Shown here one piece after another: positions 19,864 through 29,500 of a stretch of DNA of 64,000 nt. Location: positions 124,001 to 188,000 of the forward strand of contig NZ_CP119106.1 of NCBI RefSeq assembly GCF_029643425.1, written 5' to 3'. How positions within the stretch are numbered: the stretch's first letter is position 1; each line of letters starts with the position of its first letter. This DNA comes from Isoptericola sp. AK164. Lineage in GTDB: Bacteria; Actinomycetota; Actinomycetes; Actinomycetales; Cellulomonadaceae. The notes below the pieces were generated by a model that did no database searches, was not told where the DNA came from, and saw only the letters and a list, made by a program, of their open reading frames with translations. The position numbers and the translations under genes were made by a program.

Positions 19864-20681
19864 GCGCGACGACCGCTTCGCCGTCGGACGCGACGCCGAT
19901 GGCCGAGACGCCGATGGTCGAGGCACGCGGCGTCCACAAGGTGTTCGGCCAGGGCGCCGACGCGCTGCACGTGCTGCGGGGCGTCGACCTCGTGGTGCCG
20001 CCGGGGTCGGTGACCGTGGTGCTCGGCCCGTCGGGCTCCGGCAAGTCCACCCTGCTGCGCTGCCTCAACGAGCTGGAGCAGATCACCGCCGGCTCCGTGC
20101 ACGTCGACGGCGAGCTGCTCGGCTACCGCCACGACGCCCAGGGCGTCCTGCACCGGCTGCACCCCCACCGCATCGCCGCGCAGCGCTCGCGGATCGGGAT
20201 GGTGTTCCAGCGGTTCCACCTGTTCGGGCACATGACCGCGCTGGAGAACGTGGCCGAGGCGCCGGTGCAGGTCCGCGGGCTGTCGAAGGCCGCGGCGCGC
20301 GAGCGGGCGGCCGAGCTGCTCGACCGGGTGGGACTGTCCGACCGGGTCGACCACTACCCGGCCCAGCTCTCCGGCGGCCAGCAGCAGCGGGTCGCCATCG
20401 CCCGGGCGCTGGCGATGGAGCCCGAGCTGATGCTCTTCGACGAGCCCACCTCGGCGCTGGACCCCGAGCTCGTCGGCGAGGTGCTGGCCGTCATGCAGGA
20501 CCTCGCCCGGTCCGGGATGACGATGGTCGTGGTGACCCACGAGATCGGGTTCGCCCGCGAGGTCGCGGACCACGTCGTGTTCATGGACGACGGCGTCGTG
20601 GTCGAGCAGGGGCCGCCGGGTGCCGTGCTGGAGAACCCGACCGAGCCGCGGCTGCAGGAGTTCCTCGCCCACGTCCTGTGA
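19860..20681 (+). CDS. Amino-acid ABC transporter ATPase (GlnQ type)
   Basis: A 273-residue nucleotide-binding subunit of the polar amino-acid importer. Walker A is GPSGSGKST (K62), the Q-loop [19 protein letters not shown], the ABC signature [16 protein letters not shown] and Walker [16 protein letters not shown]; the switch histidine is in [10 protein letters not shown]. The N-terminus has about 20 extra residues before the first strand, so a later start (second Met) is possible. Last gene of the operon, closed by a 15-bp hairpin at 20687-20724. Confidence 0.94.
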   Translation: MSATTASPSDATPMAETPMVEARGVHKVFGQGADALHVLRGVDLVVPPGSVTVVLGPSGSGKSTLLRCLNELEQITAGSVHVDGELLGYRHDAQGVLHRLHPHRIAAQRSRIGMVFQRFHLFGHMTALENVAEAPVQVRGLSKAAARERAAELLDRVGLSDRVDHYPAQLSGGQQQRVAIARALAMEPELMLFDEPTSALDPELVGEVLAVMQDLARSGMTMVVVTHEIGFAREVADHVVFMDDGVVVEQGPPGAVLENPTEPRLQEFLAHVL

Positions 20682-20686
20682 GCCGA

Positions 20687-20724
20687 CCCCGGCGCCGCGG
20701 TGCTCCACGACCGCGGCGCCGGGG
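20687..20724. terminator. Bidirectional hairpin terminator
   Basis: A perfect 15-bp stem (arms 20687-20701 CCCCGGCGCCGCGGT and 20710-20724) with an 8-bp loop fills the 51-bp gap between the convergent ATPase and secreted-protein genes, so it can serve both strands. Confidence 0.8.
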
Positions 20725-20732
20725 AGGGCCGC

Positions 20733-21512
20733 TCAGAGCTTCGAGCAGGTGCTGCCCCAGTCGGTGTGCCCGTGCCACACCTTCTTCCAGATGTGCGCCG
20801 AGTAGCCCGAGTACGTCGTGCGCGTCTTGGAGATGCTGCGCGTCATGCCGCTGCTCCACGTCCGCGACGGGCCCGTGAGCCACGTGCTGCCGCGGTAGCA
20901 GCTCGAGGCCGACGTCGAGATCTGGTAGATCCGCAGGAACCCCGAGACGCTGCCCGACCCGCGGTACTTCCACGAGGAGTAGATCCGCCCGCTGGACTTG
21001 TAGATACAGATGGTGCCCGGGCCCTTGGTGCTGTCGCAGTCGCTGCCGGACCCGATCGCGGTCGTGCTCGCCGTACCGTCCCCGGTCTCGAGCGTCATCC
21101 CGCCCGACTCGGCCGGGCCCTCGCAGCTCTCCACCATCTCGACCCGGTGCGTGGCCAGGTCGGCCGGGGCGCCCATCGCCTCGTTGTAGGCGGCGTCGAC
21201 CTCGTCGACGATCGAGACCTCCACCAGCTCGCACCCGCGGGCGGCCGAGTCGGCCTCCCAGTCGGTGGCCTCGGCCTCGGCGCGCTCCGCGGCGGCCCAG
21301 GCGACCCACTCGTCCGCGGCGCTGCCGGGCTCGGGCACGCCGGGCAGGTTCCCGTCGGGCAGGTTCTCGCCGTCGGACGACCCCTCGCCGATCGTGCCGA
21401 TCGGTTCGCCGATGTCCGCCATCGCCGGTGCCGTGGCGACCAGGCCCGTCCCCAGGGCCAGCACCGTCGCGCCGACGCCGGCAGCCACGGTCCGGGAAAG
21501 TCTCGTGCGCAT
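20733..21512 (-). CDS. Secreted protein of unknown function
   Basis: A 259-residue protein with a Sec signal peptide (TVAAGVGATVLALGTGLVATAPAMA is the hydrophobic region and cleavage site, shown by its residues at about 8-33). The mature part has an acidic N-terminal half (EWVAWAAAERAEAEATDWEA) and a C-terminal domain of about 100 residues rich in Ser, Tyr and Trp, with paired cysteines (GSDCDS, TICIYKSS, SSCYRGS, STCSKL) likely to form two disulfides. No family is recognised. ATG 21512 is preferred over a GTG five codons upstream because GAGGAG lies 7 bp before it. It is divergent from the ECF sigma gene and could be part of its regulon, which is speculation. Confidence 0.7.
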   Translation of the reverse strand: MRTRLSRTVAAGVGATVLALGTGLVATAPAMADIGEPIGTIGEGSSDGENLPDGNLPGVPEPGSAADEWVAWAAAERAEAEATDWEADSAARGCELVEVSIVDEVDAAYNEAMGAPADLATHRVEMVESCEGPAESGGMTLETGDGTASTTAIGSGSDCDSTKGPGTICIYKSSGRIYSSWKYRGSGSVSGFLRIYQISTSASSCYRGSTWLTGPSRTWSSGMTRSISKTRTTYSGYSAHIWKKVWHGHTDWGSTCSKL

Positions 21513-21669
21513 CCTGACGCTCCTCACGTCGTCGTCGAGGACGCGCGTCGGCGTCCGCCGTCCTGCACGAGGGTAGCGAGGGCGTCGAGAGGGGCAACCG
21601 TTTCCCAGTACGGTGTAGCAGCACCGGCCCTGCCGGCCATGAACGGGACGAGGGATCGAGAGGACGACC

Positions 21670-22206
21670 GTGGACGACGCCTCGGCCCGCGAGCGCCTGA
21701 CGCGCCTGTGGGTGGACCATCGCGAGCAGGTGGTGCGGTTCGTCGCGCGCCGGGCCGCGCCGGAGATCGTCGACGACGTCGTCTCGGAGACCTACCTGGT
21801 CGCCTGGCGGAGGGTGGAGGACGTGCCGACCGAAGCGCGCGCGTGGCTGTTCGGCGTCGCGCGCAAGGTCCTGTCCACCCAGGTCCGCACGCGGGGCCGC
21901 TGGCAGGCCCTCGGGGTGCGGCTGGAGCGGGAGCCGACGGCGCAGGTGCCGGGGGCGGACGACACCGCGGCCGAGCGCGCCGACCTGCGCCGCGCCTGGG
22001 ACCTGCTCAGCGACGCCGACCGGGAGGTCCTGGCGCTGGTGGCCTGGGACGGACTCTCCGCGCGGGAGGCCGCCCAGGTGCTGGAGTGCCGCCCCTCCAC
22101 GTTCTCGGTGCGGCTCACCCGCGCCCGCAAGCGGCTGCTGGCGTACTCCGAGGTGCGCCGCGACACCGCGACCGTGCTGCGCAGACTGCAGGAGGAGAGG
22201 CCATGA
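21670..22206 (+). CDS. ECF-type RNA polymerase sigma factor
   Basis: A 178-residue sigma-70 family ECF factor. Region 2 runs from LTRLWVDHREQVVRFVARRA to ETYLVAWRR near residue 45 and region 4 from SDADREVLALVAWDGLSARE to STFSVRLTRARKRL, the helix-turn-helix that reads the -35 box. A linker of about 35 residues lies between. GTG 21670. The downstream gene overlaps by 4 bp and encodes a membrane protein with a cytoplasmic N-terminus, the usual place for an anti-sigma partner. Target genes are unknown; the divergent secreted-protein gene is one candidate. Confidence 0.9.
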   Translation: MDDASARERLTRLWVDHREQVVRFVARRAAPEIVDDVVSETYLVAWRRVEDVPTEARAWLFGVARKVLSTQVRTRGRWQALGVRLEREPTAQVPGADDTAAERADLRRAWDLLSDADREVLALVAWDGLSAREAAQVLECRPSTFSVRLTRARKRLLAYSEVRRDTATVLRRLQEERP

Positions 22207-23012
22207 GGTCACCGCTGCTGGACGACCTGAGCGGCCTGGACCCGGCACGGCACCTGCGTGCCCCGGGACACCCCGACGACCCCGCCCTGGCACGGGTGCT
22301 GGCCGCCGACCGGACCGTGCCGGACCGGTACCGCGCCCCGGTGCGGCGCTCGCGGACCGCGGTGGCCACCGGCGCCGTCGCGGGGGTCGCGGTGGCCGTG
22401 GCCGCGGGGGTCGTGGTGACGACGACGTTCGGGGGCCCCGAGGCGTACGCGTCGTGGACGCCGACCCCGCAGGTCGTCGACCCTGCCGCCGCGGTGCAGG
22501 ACGCGGCCTCGTGCCCGACGGCGGCCCACGCCGTCGACGAGGACGCCGCCGACCAGGGGTCGCCGATCACCGAGATCCCGGTGGACCCGGTGCTGGCCGA
22601 GGTGCGCGGCGACTACACCTACGTGCTGCTGTCCGGGGACGGGGCGCTGGCGGAGTGCTTCGTGACGACGACGGACGGCTCCTCCCAGGTGTACTCCTCG
22701 GAGTCCGTCGGCGGTACGCCCGTCCCGCAGCCGGGACCGCGCGAGCTGGTCGTGGCGGAGTCCGGGACGGCGTCCTGGTCGGACGGTCCCAACGGGGAGG
22801 GCGCGGTGACCGCCGCGTTCGGCCGCGTCGGCGACGAGATCGAGGCGGTCACGGTCGCCACGGCCGACGGCGAGCAGGTCGCGGCGTCGGTGGACGACGG
22901 CTGGTTCGCGCTGTGGGCGCCGGGGGAGGAGACCTTCTCCGCGCTCGCGCAGGTCACCTACGCCGACGGCACGACGGAGGAGGTCCCGCTGGAGGTCAGG
23001 CCGGCAGGGTGA
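22203..23012 (+). CDS. Membrane protein coupled to ECF sigma factor (possible anti-sigma)
   Basis: A 269-residue protein with a 50-residue cytoplasmic N-terminus (PLLDDLSGLDPARHLRAPGH), one membrane helix at about 52-72 and an extracellular domain of about 195 residues with two cysteines (DAASCPTAAHA, LAECFVTTT). The start overlaps the sigma gene stop (ATGA). Architecture and coupling fit a membrane regulator of the sigma factor, but no zinc-type HxxxCxxC anti-sigma motif is present, so a standard ZAS anti-sigma is excluded. Its 3' end overlaps the convergent histidine-kinase gene by 17 bp. Confidence 0.7.
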   Translation: MRSPLLDDLSGLDPARHLRAPGHPDDPALARVLAADRTVPDRYRAPVRRSRTAVATGAVAGVAVAVAAGVVVTTTFGGPEAYASWTPTPQVVDPAAAVQDAASCPTAAHAVDEDAADQGSPITEIPVDPVLAEVRGDYTYVLLSGDGALAECFVTTTDGSSQVYSSESVGGTPVPQPGPRELVVAESGTASWSDGPNGEGAVTAAFGRVGDEIEAVTVATADGEQVAASVDDGWFALWAPGEETFSALAQVTYADGTTEEVPLEVRPAG

Positions 23013-24015
23013 GGGTGAAGCGGCAGCCGCCTCCGCCGTCGGCCAGCTCGACGTTGTGGACCTCGACGCCGCCGCCGTGCGTCGCGGCGACCGACCGCAC
23101 GATGGACAGCCCGATGCCCGCCCCGCCCGAGCCGGGGGTGCGGGCGGCGGTGCCGCGCCAGCCGGCCTCGAACACGCGCGGCAGGTCGTCGGCGGGGATG
23201 CCGCCGCAGCCGTCGGTGACCTCGACGACGGCGGCGGGGCCGTCGGTGTCGCGGGTGGACACCCGCACGTGGACGGTGCCGCCGGCCGGGGTGTGCCGCA
23301 CCGCGTTGGACAGCAGGTTGCCGAGCGCCCGGGCGACCTCGCGGGCGTCCACGGGTACGACGACGGGGGCAGCCACCTCCCCGGTGAGGCGCACCCCGGC
23401 GGCCTCGGCGGCCGGTCCGGCGGCCGCGAGCGCGTCGGAGGCGAGGTCGCCGACGTCGGTCGGGGTGCGGGTCAGCTCGAACCCGGGCGACTGCAGCCGG
23501 GACAGGGCGAGCAGGTCGTCGACCATGTCGCTCATGCGGCGGTTCTCCGCCAGGATGCCGGTCGCGGCGTCGGCGGGGCGGGTCACCTCGTCCTCCATCG
23601 CCTCGGCCAGCGCGCGCACGGCGGCCAGCGGGGTGCGCAGGTCGTGGGACACCCACGCCACCAGCTCGCGGCGTCGGGCCTCCACCTCCCGGTCCCGGTC
23701 GCGGGCGGCGACCGCCGCGGCCCGCTCCGTGGCGAGATGGTGCGTGCGCCGTGCGAGCGCGAGGCCGATGACGAGCGCGACCGGCACCGTGGCCAGCAGC
23801 AGCCACAGCACGGTGGTGGAGTCCTGCTCGGACAGGAACATCGCCCGCGCGCTGGCGTAGACGCCGGCCGCGACCGAGGCGACCACCACGAGCGGGGCCA
23901 GCACGGCGGCCGCCGAGGGGCGCCGTCGTCCCAGCGCCAGCACCCCGGCCGCCCCGGCGAGCCCGACGGCGGCGGCGACCCCGGCCGAGAGGACGACACC
24001 CTCCAGCGGGGTCAC
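22996..24015 (-). CDS. Two-component sensor histidine kinase
   Basis: A 339-residue membrane histidine kinase. Four hydrophobic segments occupy roughly residues 5-90 with very short loops and no extracellular sensor domain. The DHp domain has the H-box VSHDLRTPL with phosphoacceptor H124. The catalytic domain carries the N-box LGNLLSNAVRHTPAGG, the G1 box VEVTDGCGGIP and the G2 segment GSGGAGIGLSIVRS. GTG 24015 overlaps the stop of the response-regulator gene (regulator first, kinase second). Its signal is probably sensed within the membrane; this is inferred from topology. Confidence 0.92.
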   Translation of the reverse strand: MTPLEGVVLSAGVAAAVGLAGAAGVLALGRRRPSAAAVLAPLVVVASVAAGVYASARAMFLSEQDSTTVLWLLLATVPVALVIGLALARRTHHLATERAAAVAARDRDREVEARRRELVAWVSHDLRTPLAAVRALAEAMEDEVTRPADAATGILAENRRMSDMVDDLLALSRLQSPGFELTRTPTDVGDLASDALAAAGPAAEAAGVRLTGEVAAPVVVPVDAREVARALGNLLSNAVRHTPAGGTVHVRVSTRDTDGPAAVVEVTDGCGGIPADDLPRVFEAGWRGTAARTPGSGGAGIGLSIVRSVAATHGGGVEVHNVELADGGGGCRFTLTLPA

Positions 24016-24815
24016 GGGGCGCTCCCGGGCTGCGCCTGGACGGACGGTTCGCGGGCGTCCCAGCGGTAGCCGACCCCGAACACGGTCACCAGCCGCGTCG
24101 GGGCCGACGGGTCGGCCTCGACCTTCTCGCGCAGGCGCCGCACGTGCACCGTCACCGTGGACCGGTCGCCGTACTCCCAGCCCCACACCTCGCGCAGCAG
24201 CGCCTCGCGGTCGTGCACCTGGCCGGGGTGGGCGAGGAACCAGGCCAGCAGGTCGAACTCGCGGGCCGTGAGCGCCAGCTCGTCGCCGCCGCGCAGCACC
24301 CGGTGGGCGGCGACGTCCAGGGTCAGGTCGCCGTCGCTCAGGGTGCCCGACGGCGCGGCGGGCGCCGGGTGGGTGGCGCCCGGTCCGGCGGTGGCCGGGG
24401 TGCCGCCCGCCGGGGTGCCGTCGTCGGGCCGCGTGCCGCCGTCGGCCGGGGTGCCCGCGCGCCGCAGCACCGACTGCACCCGCAGGGTCAGCTCGCGGGG
24501 GCTGAACGGTTTGGTCACGTAGTCGTCGGCGCCGACCTCCAGGCCGGTGATGCGGTCGTCCTCCTCGCCGCGGGCGGTGAGCATGAGCACCGGCAGCCGG
24601 GGGCGGTCCGCGCGCAGCCGCCGGCACACCTCGATGCCGTCCAGGCCCGGCAGCATGAGGTCCAGGACGACGGCGTCCGGCGGGCGCTCGCGGGCGGCGA
24701 CGAGGGCGTCGACGCCGTCGGCCACGTGCTCGGCCGTCATCCCGGCGCGCTCCAGGTAGGCGACCACCACGTCGGCGACGGTGGTGTCGTCGTCGACCAC
24801 GAGGACCCGGACCAT
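24012..24815 (-). CDS. OmpR-family response regulator
   Basis: A 267-residue regulator. The receiver domain has D8-D9-D10, phosphoacceptor D52 (VVLDLMLPG) and the YVTKPFSP lysine. A Thr/Pro/Gly-rich linker at about 128-160 is longer than usual. The winged-helix DNA-binding domain reads LTAREFDLLAWFLAHPGQVH, VWGWEYGDRSTVTVHVRRLR and GVGYRWD. AGCCTA at 24822-24827 (TAGGCT on this strand) lies 6 bp before the ATG, so the mRNA is probably leaderless. The divergent gap contains three direct repeats that may be its binding site. Confidence 0.93.
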   Translation of the reverse strand: MVRVLVVDDDTTVADVVVAYLERAGMTAEHVADGVDALVAARERPPDAVVLDLMLPGLDGIEVCRRLRADRPRLPVLMLTARGEEDDRITGLEVGADDYVTKPFSPRELTLRVQSVLRRAGTPADGGTRPDDGTPAGGTPATAGPGATHPAPAAPSGTLSDGDLTLDVAAHRVLRGGDELALTAREFDLLAWFLAHPGQVHDREALLREVWGWEYGDRSTVTVHVRRLREKVEADPSAPTRLVTVFGVGYRWDAREPSVQAQPGSAP

Positions 24816-24870
24816 GCGTTCAGCCTAGGCCGCGCACCCGGCCCCAGGGGCTCGTGACCGGCCGCGTCAG

Positions 24871-24900
24871 GACCCCGTGAGGACCCCGTAAGACCCCCGT
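24871..24900. promoter_or_regulatory. Triple direct repeat, candidate OmpR-type regulator site
   Basis: GACCCCGT occurs at 24871 and 24882, and GACCCCCGT at 24892, spacing 11 and 10 bp. OmpR/PhoB-type regulators bind direct repeats with this spacing. It lies between the response-regulator gene and the divergent secreted-protein gene. Confidence 0.45.
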
Positions 24901-24982
24901 CATGGACCTGGGCCACCCTGCGCGGTGGGCTGGAGGCAGCGGGTCGGCCACCGGGGCTCGGCCCCTCACGAGGAGGACGATC

Positions 24983-25441
24983 ATGCACCGCAACCGCACG
25001 CTCGCCGTCGCCGGGTCCGTGGCGCTCGCCGCCGGAGCCGTCCTGGTGCCGGCCGCGGCCGCCCAGGCCGGGGTCAGCGAGGGCACTGCGTTCTACGTCG
25101 ACGGGGTGGCGTACCGCACCGTCGCGACGCCGAACGACCTGTCCGGCACGGGGGCGCCGGACCACTCGTTCGACGTCATCTACGCCCTGGGCACCGACAC
25201 CCAGGCCAACGTCGCCGAGGCCGCGCCGGGCGACACCGACTACAACGGCGGCCGGTGGCAGGTCCACGCCCTGGTGTACGACGACTTCGACGCCGTGCTG
25301 GCCGCCGGGGACACCGACGGGGACGGCATCCTCGGATCCGTCGAGGAGGTCCACGCCGCGATCGACGCCGGGGTGGCGTCCGACGGCGGCGTCGTCGCGT
25401 CGTTCACCTGCCCGGTCATCCCGTTCCCCGGCGGGCGCTGA
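24983..25441 (+). CDS. Small secreted protein of unknown function
   Basis: A 152-residue protein with a clear Sec signal peptide (NRTLAVAGSVALAAGAVLVP, cleavage near AQAG at about 28). The mature chain of about 120 residues contains GTAFYVDGVAYRTVATPNDL, SFDVIYALGTDTQANVAEAA and a Ca-loop-like DTDGDGILGSVEEVHAA, ending TCPVIPFPGG with one cysteine. The D-x-D-x-D-G loop followed by a helix resembles a single EF-hand or dockerin-like calcium site. No family recognised. AGGAGG lies 6 bp before ATG 24983. It may be a target of the divergent two-component system. Confidence 0.7.
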   Translation: MHRNRTLAVAGSVALAAGAVLVPAAAAQAGVSEGTAFYVDGVAYRTVATPNDLSGTGAPDHSFDVIYALGTDTQANVAEAAPGDTDYNGGRWQVHALVYDDFDAVLAAGDTDGDGILGSVEEVHAAIDAGVASDGGVVASFTCPVIPFPGGR

Positions 25442-25465
25442 GCCGGGGCCGGCGCCTCGGCGTCT

Positions 25466-25531
25466 CCGGTCGGCGGTTCGTCGTCGGGGCGGCACTTTGA
25501 CATGCCGACCCGGCGACGAACTGCCGACCGG
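25466..25531. repeat. Long near-perfect inverted repeat (29-bp arms)
   Basis: Arms 25466-25494 and 25503-25531 pair at 26 of 29 positions; two of the three differences are G-U compatible in RNA, leaving one true mismatch. The loop is CTTTGACA. It occupies most of the 114-bp gap between two convergent genes and may terminate both. Confidence 0.8.
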
Positions 25532-25555
25532 ATCACCGACCGGGCGGCGCGCCCG

Positions 25556-26476
25556 CTACTCCCCGCCCTCGCAGGCGATGCCGTTGCCGTTCGGGTCGAG
25601 ACCGCCGCGGTAGCCGGGCTCGCCCTGCCGGATCGGGGCCGCACCGTCCTTCCGCGCGTCGTCGCAGCTCCAGTACCACCACTGGCCGCCGCCACCGTCG
25701 TCGTCGCGCTGCTCCTGCTGCTCGCGCTGCTGCCGATCCTCTTCGGCCTGGGCCGCCTGCTCGTCGAGCTCGTTCTGGCGGCTGACGAGCTGGGACTCCT
25801 TCTCGGCGACCGCGGACTCGCGGTCCTTGAGCTGGTTCTCCCGCTCGTCCAGGGAGGCGGCCCGCTCGTCGAGCGCCGCCTTGTCCTCGGTGACCTCGGC
25901 CTCCAGCGCCGCGGCGGCCTCCACCTCGCGCTCGGCGTCGGCGATGGCCTGCCGTGCGTCGGAGGTCTGCACCATCGAGAACATCACCCCGACGATGACG
26001 CCCAGCGCGAGGCAGGCGACCGCCACCCCGGCGACGAGAACGTTGGTCGGACGCCGCGACCGGGTGCCGCGCGACTCGGTGCGGGTCGCCGCAGGCTGCT
26101 GCGGGGCGGCCGCGGGTGCGGGTCGGGCGGCCTGATGCGGCGGGGGGACGGGAGCCGTCCCGCGGAGCGTCGGGTGCGGGTCTCCGCCCGACGGAGGACC
26201 GGGCGGCGGCGGGGCGGCCGCGGCCGGCGTCGGCCCGGAGGGCACGGGCGCCATGACGGTCGTCGCCGACGGGTCGGGTGCGCGACCGGCGGGCGGGGCA
26301 CCCGCGGGGCGGATCGTCGAGGTGCGGGCAGGCTGCGGCGCGGGGGCGGCGTCCTCCACCCAGTACTGCCATCCCGGGGGCGCCGGCGGCCACGCAGGGT
26401 CGGGCGTCCAGCCGGCGTCGGGCCGGAATCCCGGGGGGACCTGCCAGCCGGGCGGGGGGTTGAATCGCACGGTCAT
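25556..26476 (-). CDS. Membrane protein with coiled coil and Excalibur calcium-binding domain
   Basis: A 306-residue protein in four parts: a Pro/Ala-rich cytoplasmic N-terminus with PPGWQVPPGF and PPAPPGWQYWVED repeats (about 1-140), one membrane helix (NVLVAGVAVACLALGVIVGV), an extracellular coiled coil of about 75 residues (DAREREV-type heptads, LDERENQLKDRESAVAEKES), and a C-terminal Excalibur domain (SCDDARKDG, then GLDPNGNGIACE). Excalibur domains bind calcium through DPNxNGxxCE and are found on actinobacterial and bacillary surface proteins. ATG 26476 has GAAGGAG upstream. Role in the envelope is unknown. Confidence 0.85.
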   Translation of the reverse strand: MTVRFNPPPGWQVPPGFRPDAGWTPDPAWPPAPPGWQYWVEDAAPAPQPARTSTIRPAGAPPAGRAPDPSATTVMAPVPSGPTPAAAAPPPPGPPSGGDPHPTLRGTAPVPPPHQAARPAPAAAPQQPAATRTESRGTRSRRPTNVLVAGVAVACLALGVIVGVMFSMVQTSDARQAIADAEREVEAAAALEAEVTEDKAALDERAASLDERENQLKDRESAVAEKESQLVSRQNELDEQAAQAEEDRQQREQQEQRDDDGGGGQWWYWSCDDARKDGAAPIRQGEPGYRGGLDPNGNGIACEGGE

Positions 26477-26561
26477 GGGTCTCCTTCGGCGTCGTGCGGC
26501 CCCACTATGGCCGAAACATCCCCCTCAGGTCCATGTCGGCGGCCGCTGGTAGACCTGGGTC

Positions 26562-29500
26562 ATGTTCCTCCTGGACGGTCCGGACGGGTCCCGGCTCGTG
26601 CACTCGGCCAGCGACCTGGTGGTCGCCGCCGAGTGCGAGCACGCGTTGCTGCGGCGGCTCGACGAGGTCCTGGGGCGGGTCCCGCAGCGGCCGCGCGAGA
26701 CCGACGAGATGCTGGCGCGCACCGTCGCTCTCGGTGAGGCGCACGAGCAGGCCGTCCTGGAGGACTTCCGGTCGCGGTACGGCACGGCGTCCGACGACGG
26801 CGGCCCGGGCGGGGTGCTGGAGGTCCCGCCGCCGCAGCACCTGACGTACGACGGGCTGGTCGCGGCGCACTCGGCGACGCTCGCCGCGCTCGAGCAGGGG
26901 GCCGACGTCGTCTACCAGGCGGCGTTCTTCGACGGGCGGTTCCACGGCCGGGCGGACTTCCTGGTGCGCGACGCCGGTGCGGCCCGGGACGGGCGGCCGC
27001 GCTACGCCGTGTGGGACACCAAGCTCGCCAAGCGGGAGAAGGTGCGCGCGGTGCTGCAGCTCGCGGCGTACGCCGACCAGCTCCTCGCTGCCGGGATCGA
27101 CCCGACCGAGCACGCCCACCTGGTGCTCGGCACGGGCGAGCTGACCGAGCACGCCCTGGCCGAGGTGCTGCCGGTGTTCCGGGCTCGGCGCGACCGGCTG
27201 CTCGACGTCGTCGCCCGGCACGTCGACGCCGAGGCACCGGTGGCGTGGGACGCCCCGGGGCACGCGGCCTGCCAGCGGCTCGGGGCCTGCCCGGACTGCG
27301 CCGAGTCCGCGGCGGCGCACGACGACGTGCTGCTCGTGGCCGGGGTGTACGCCCCGCAGCGGGCGCGACTGGCGGCGTCCGGTCTGACGACGATGAAGGA
27401 CCTGGCCGGCGCGGAGCAGCCGCCGGCGGGGATGACGGCGGACCGGTTCGCCGGCCTGCAGCGGCAGGCCGCGCTGCAGCTGGGCACCGACCCGGGTGAC
27501 GGCTCGGTGCTGCTGGAGACGCCCGAGGGCCCCCGCGAGCTGCGCTGGGCGCTGACCGACCCCGCGCCGGTGGAGCGGCTGCCGCCGCCGAGCGAGGGTG
27601 ACGTGTTCTTCGACTTCGAGGGCGACCCGCTGTGGACGCCCGACGACGCCCTGACGCCGGGGGAGTCGGGGATCGACTACCTGTTCGGCTGGGTCACCCG
27701 CGACCTCGACGCCGAGGGTCGGCCAGCCTTCCACGCCCTGTGGGCGGACACCTGGGCCGAGGAGGCCGAGGCGCTGGTGCGGTTCGTCGACGACATGGCC
27801 GAGCGCCGTCGTCGGTGGCCGGACATGCACGTCTACCACTACGCCGCCTACGAGCGGACGCACCTGCTGTCCATCGCCGCCCGGCACGGGGTCTACGAGG
27901 ACGAGGTCGACGAGCTCCTGCGCTCCGGGGTGCTCGTCGACCTGTACGCGACGGTCCGGTCGGCCATCCGGATCTCGGACCGGTCCCGCTCGATCAAGAA
28001 GCTCGAGCCGTTGTACATGGGCGACGAGGCGGCGCGCTCCGGGGTGACCGACGCGGCGACGTCGGTGGTCGAGTACGCGGAGTACTGCGACCTGCTCGCC
28101 GCGGGGGACCAGGAGGAGGCGGCCCAGCGTCGCGAGGAGATCCTCGACTACAACCGCTACGACTGCCTGTCCACGCTGCGGCTGCTGGACTGGCTGCGCT
28201 GGGCGCACGACGAGGTCGTCGGACCCGTCGAACGTCCCGTCGCCGAGCCGCTGCCCCTGGAGGAGCCGCCAGAGAACCCGGAGAAGGCCGCCCGCGAGGC
28301 GCTCGAGGCCGAGATCCGTGACGCCGTCGCGCACGCCCATCCCCACGAGCCCGCCGACCGCGCGGCCGCACGCGCACTGAGCCTGCTCGGTGCCGCCGTT
28401 GGGTACCACCGGCGCGAGAGCAAGCAGTTCTGGCAGGCGCACTTCTCCCGCATGCAGCTCCCGCCCGCCGAGTGGCCGGGTCGCCGCGCCGCCGTCGTCG
28501 TCGAGAGCGGTCGGGTCCTGAGCGACTGGGAGAAGGAGCCCGGACGCCGGGCGCCGTCGCGGATGCTGGCCCTGCGGTGCGCGGCCGTCGAGGGCAGCGA
28601 GCTGCGCGCCGGGGCGAACGCCTTCCTGCTCTACGACGTGCCGTGCCCGCCGGTGGTGACCGGCGTCGGACCGCTGGCGGAACGCTGGTTCCACAGCAAG
28701 ATGGCGATCACCGACGTCGAGCGGGTCGCCGACGGTGAGCAGGAGTGGGAGGTGTTCACGGTGCGCGAGCACGTGGGCAGCGGCCAGGAGACGCACGACG
28801 ACCTGCCGTGCGCGCTGAGCGTCAACAGCCACGTGCCGCCCGGCCCGTTGGAGACGGCGACGGCCGAGGCCGGCCGGGCCGCGTTGGAGGCCTGGCGTGC
28901 CGGGGAGACGGCCGGCGCGCCGTTGGCGGACCGGCTGCCCGCCGGGCCGATGACGGACCTGCTGCAGCGACGTCCCGCCCGGGTGGCCGGTGGCCTGCCC
29001 GCGGCACCCGTCGGTCCCGACGGCGAACCCGACGTCGTCGCCGCCGTCGAGCGGGCGGTGCGGGCGCTCGACCGGTCCTACCTCGCCGTGCAGGGACCGC
29101 CCGGGACCGGCAAGACGTACCTGGCCTCGCACGTCATCGCGGCGCTGGTCGCCGACGGCTGGCGGGTCGGGGTCGTGGCCCAGTCGCACGCCGTGGTGGA
29201 GAACCTCCTGCACGGCGTGCTCGGGGCAGGGGTCCCGCCCGAGCAGGTCGCCAAGAAGCGGCCGTCGACCGTCTCGTCGGCCCGGGCCGACTCCCCCTGG
29301 CAGGACGTCACCGCCGACGGGCTCGAGACGTTCGCGGCCGAGGCCGACGACGCCGGGCGCGGCTGCGTCGTCGGGGGTACGGCCTGGGACTTCGCGCACG
29401 AGCGCTGGGCGCCCGACGGGCTCGACCTGCTCGTCATCGACGAGGCGGGCCAGTTCGCGATCGCCAACACCGTCGCCGTCGCGCGGGCCGCGTCGAGGCT

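Noticed and set aside
22203-23012. Zinc-binding anti-sigma factor assignment
   Set aside because: No HxxxCxxC motif in the cytoplasmic part; only topology and coupling support a regulatory role.
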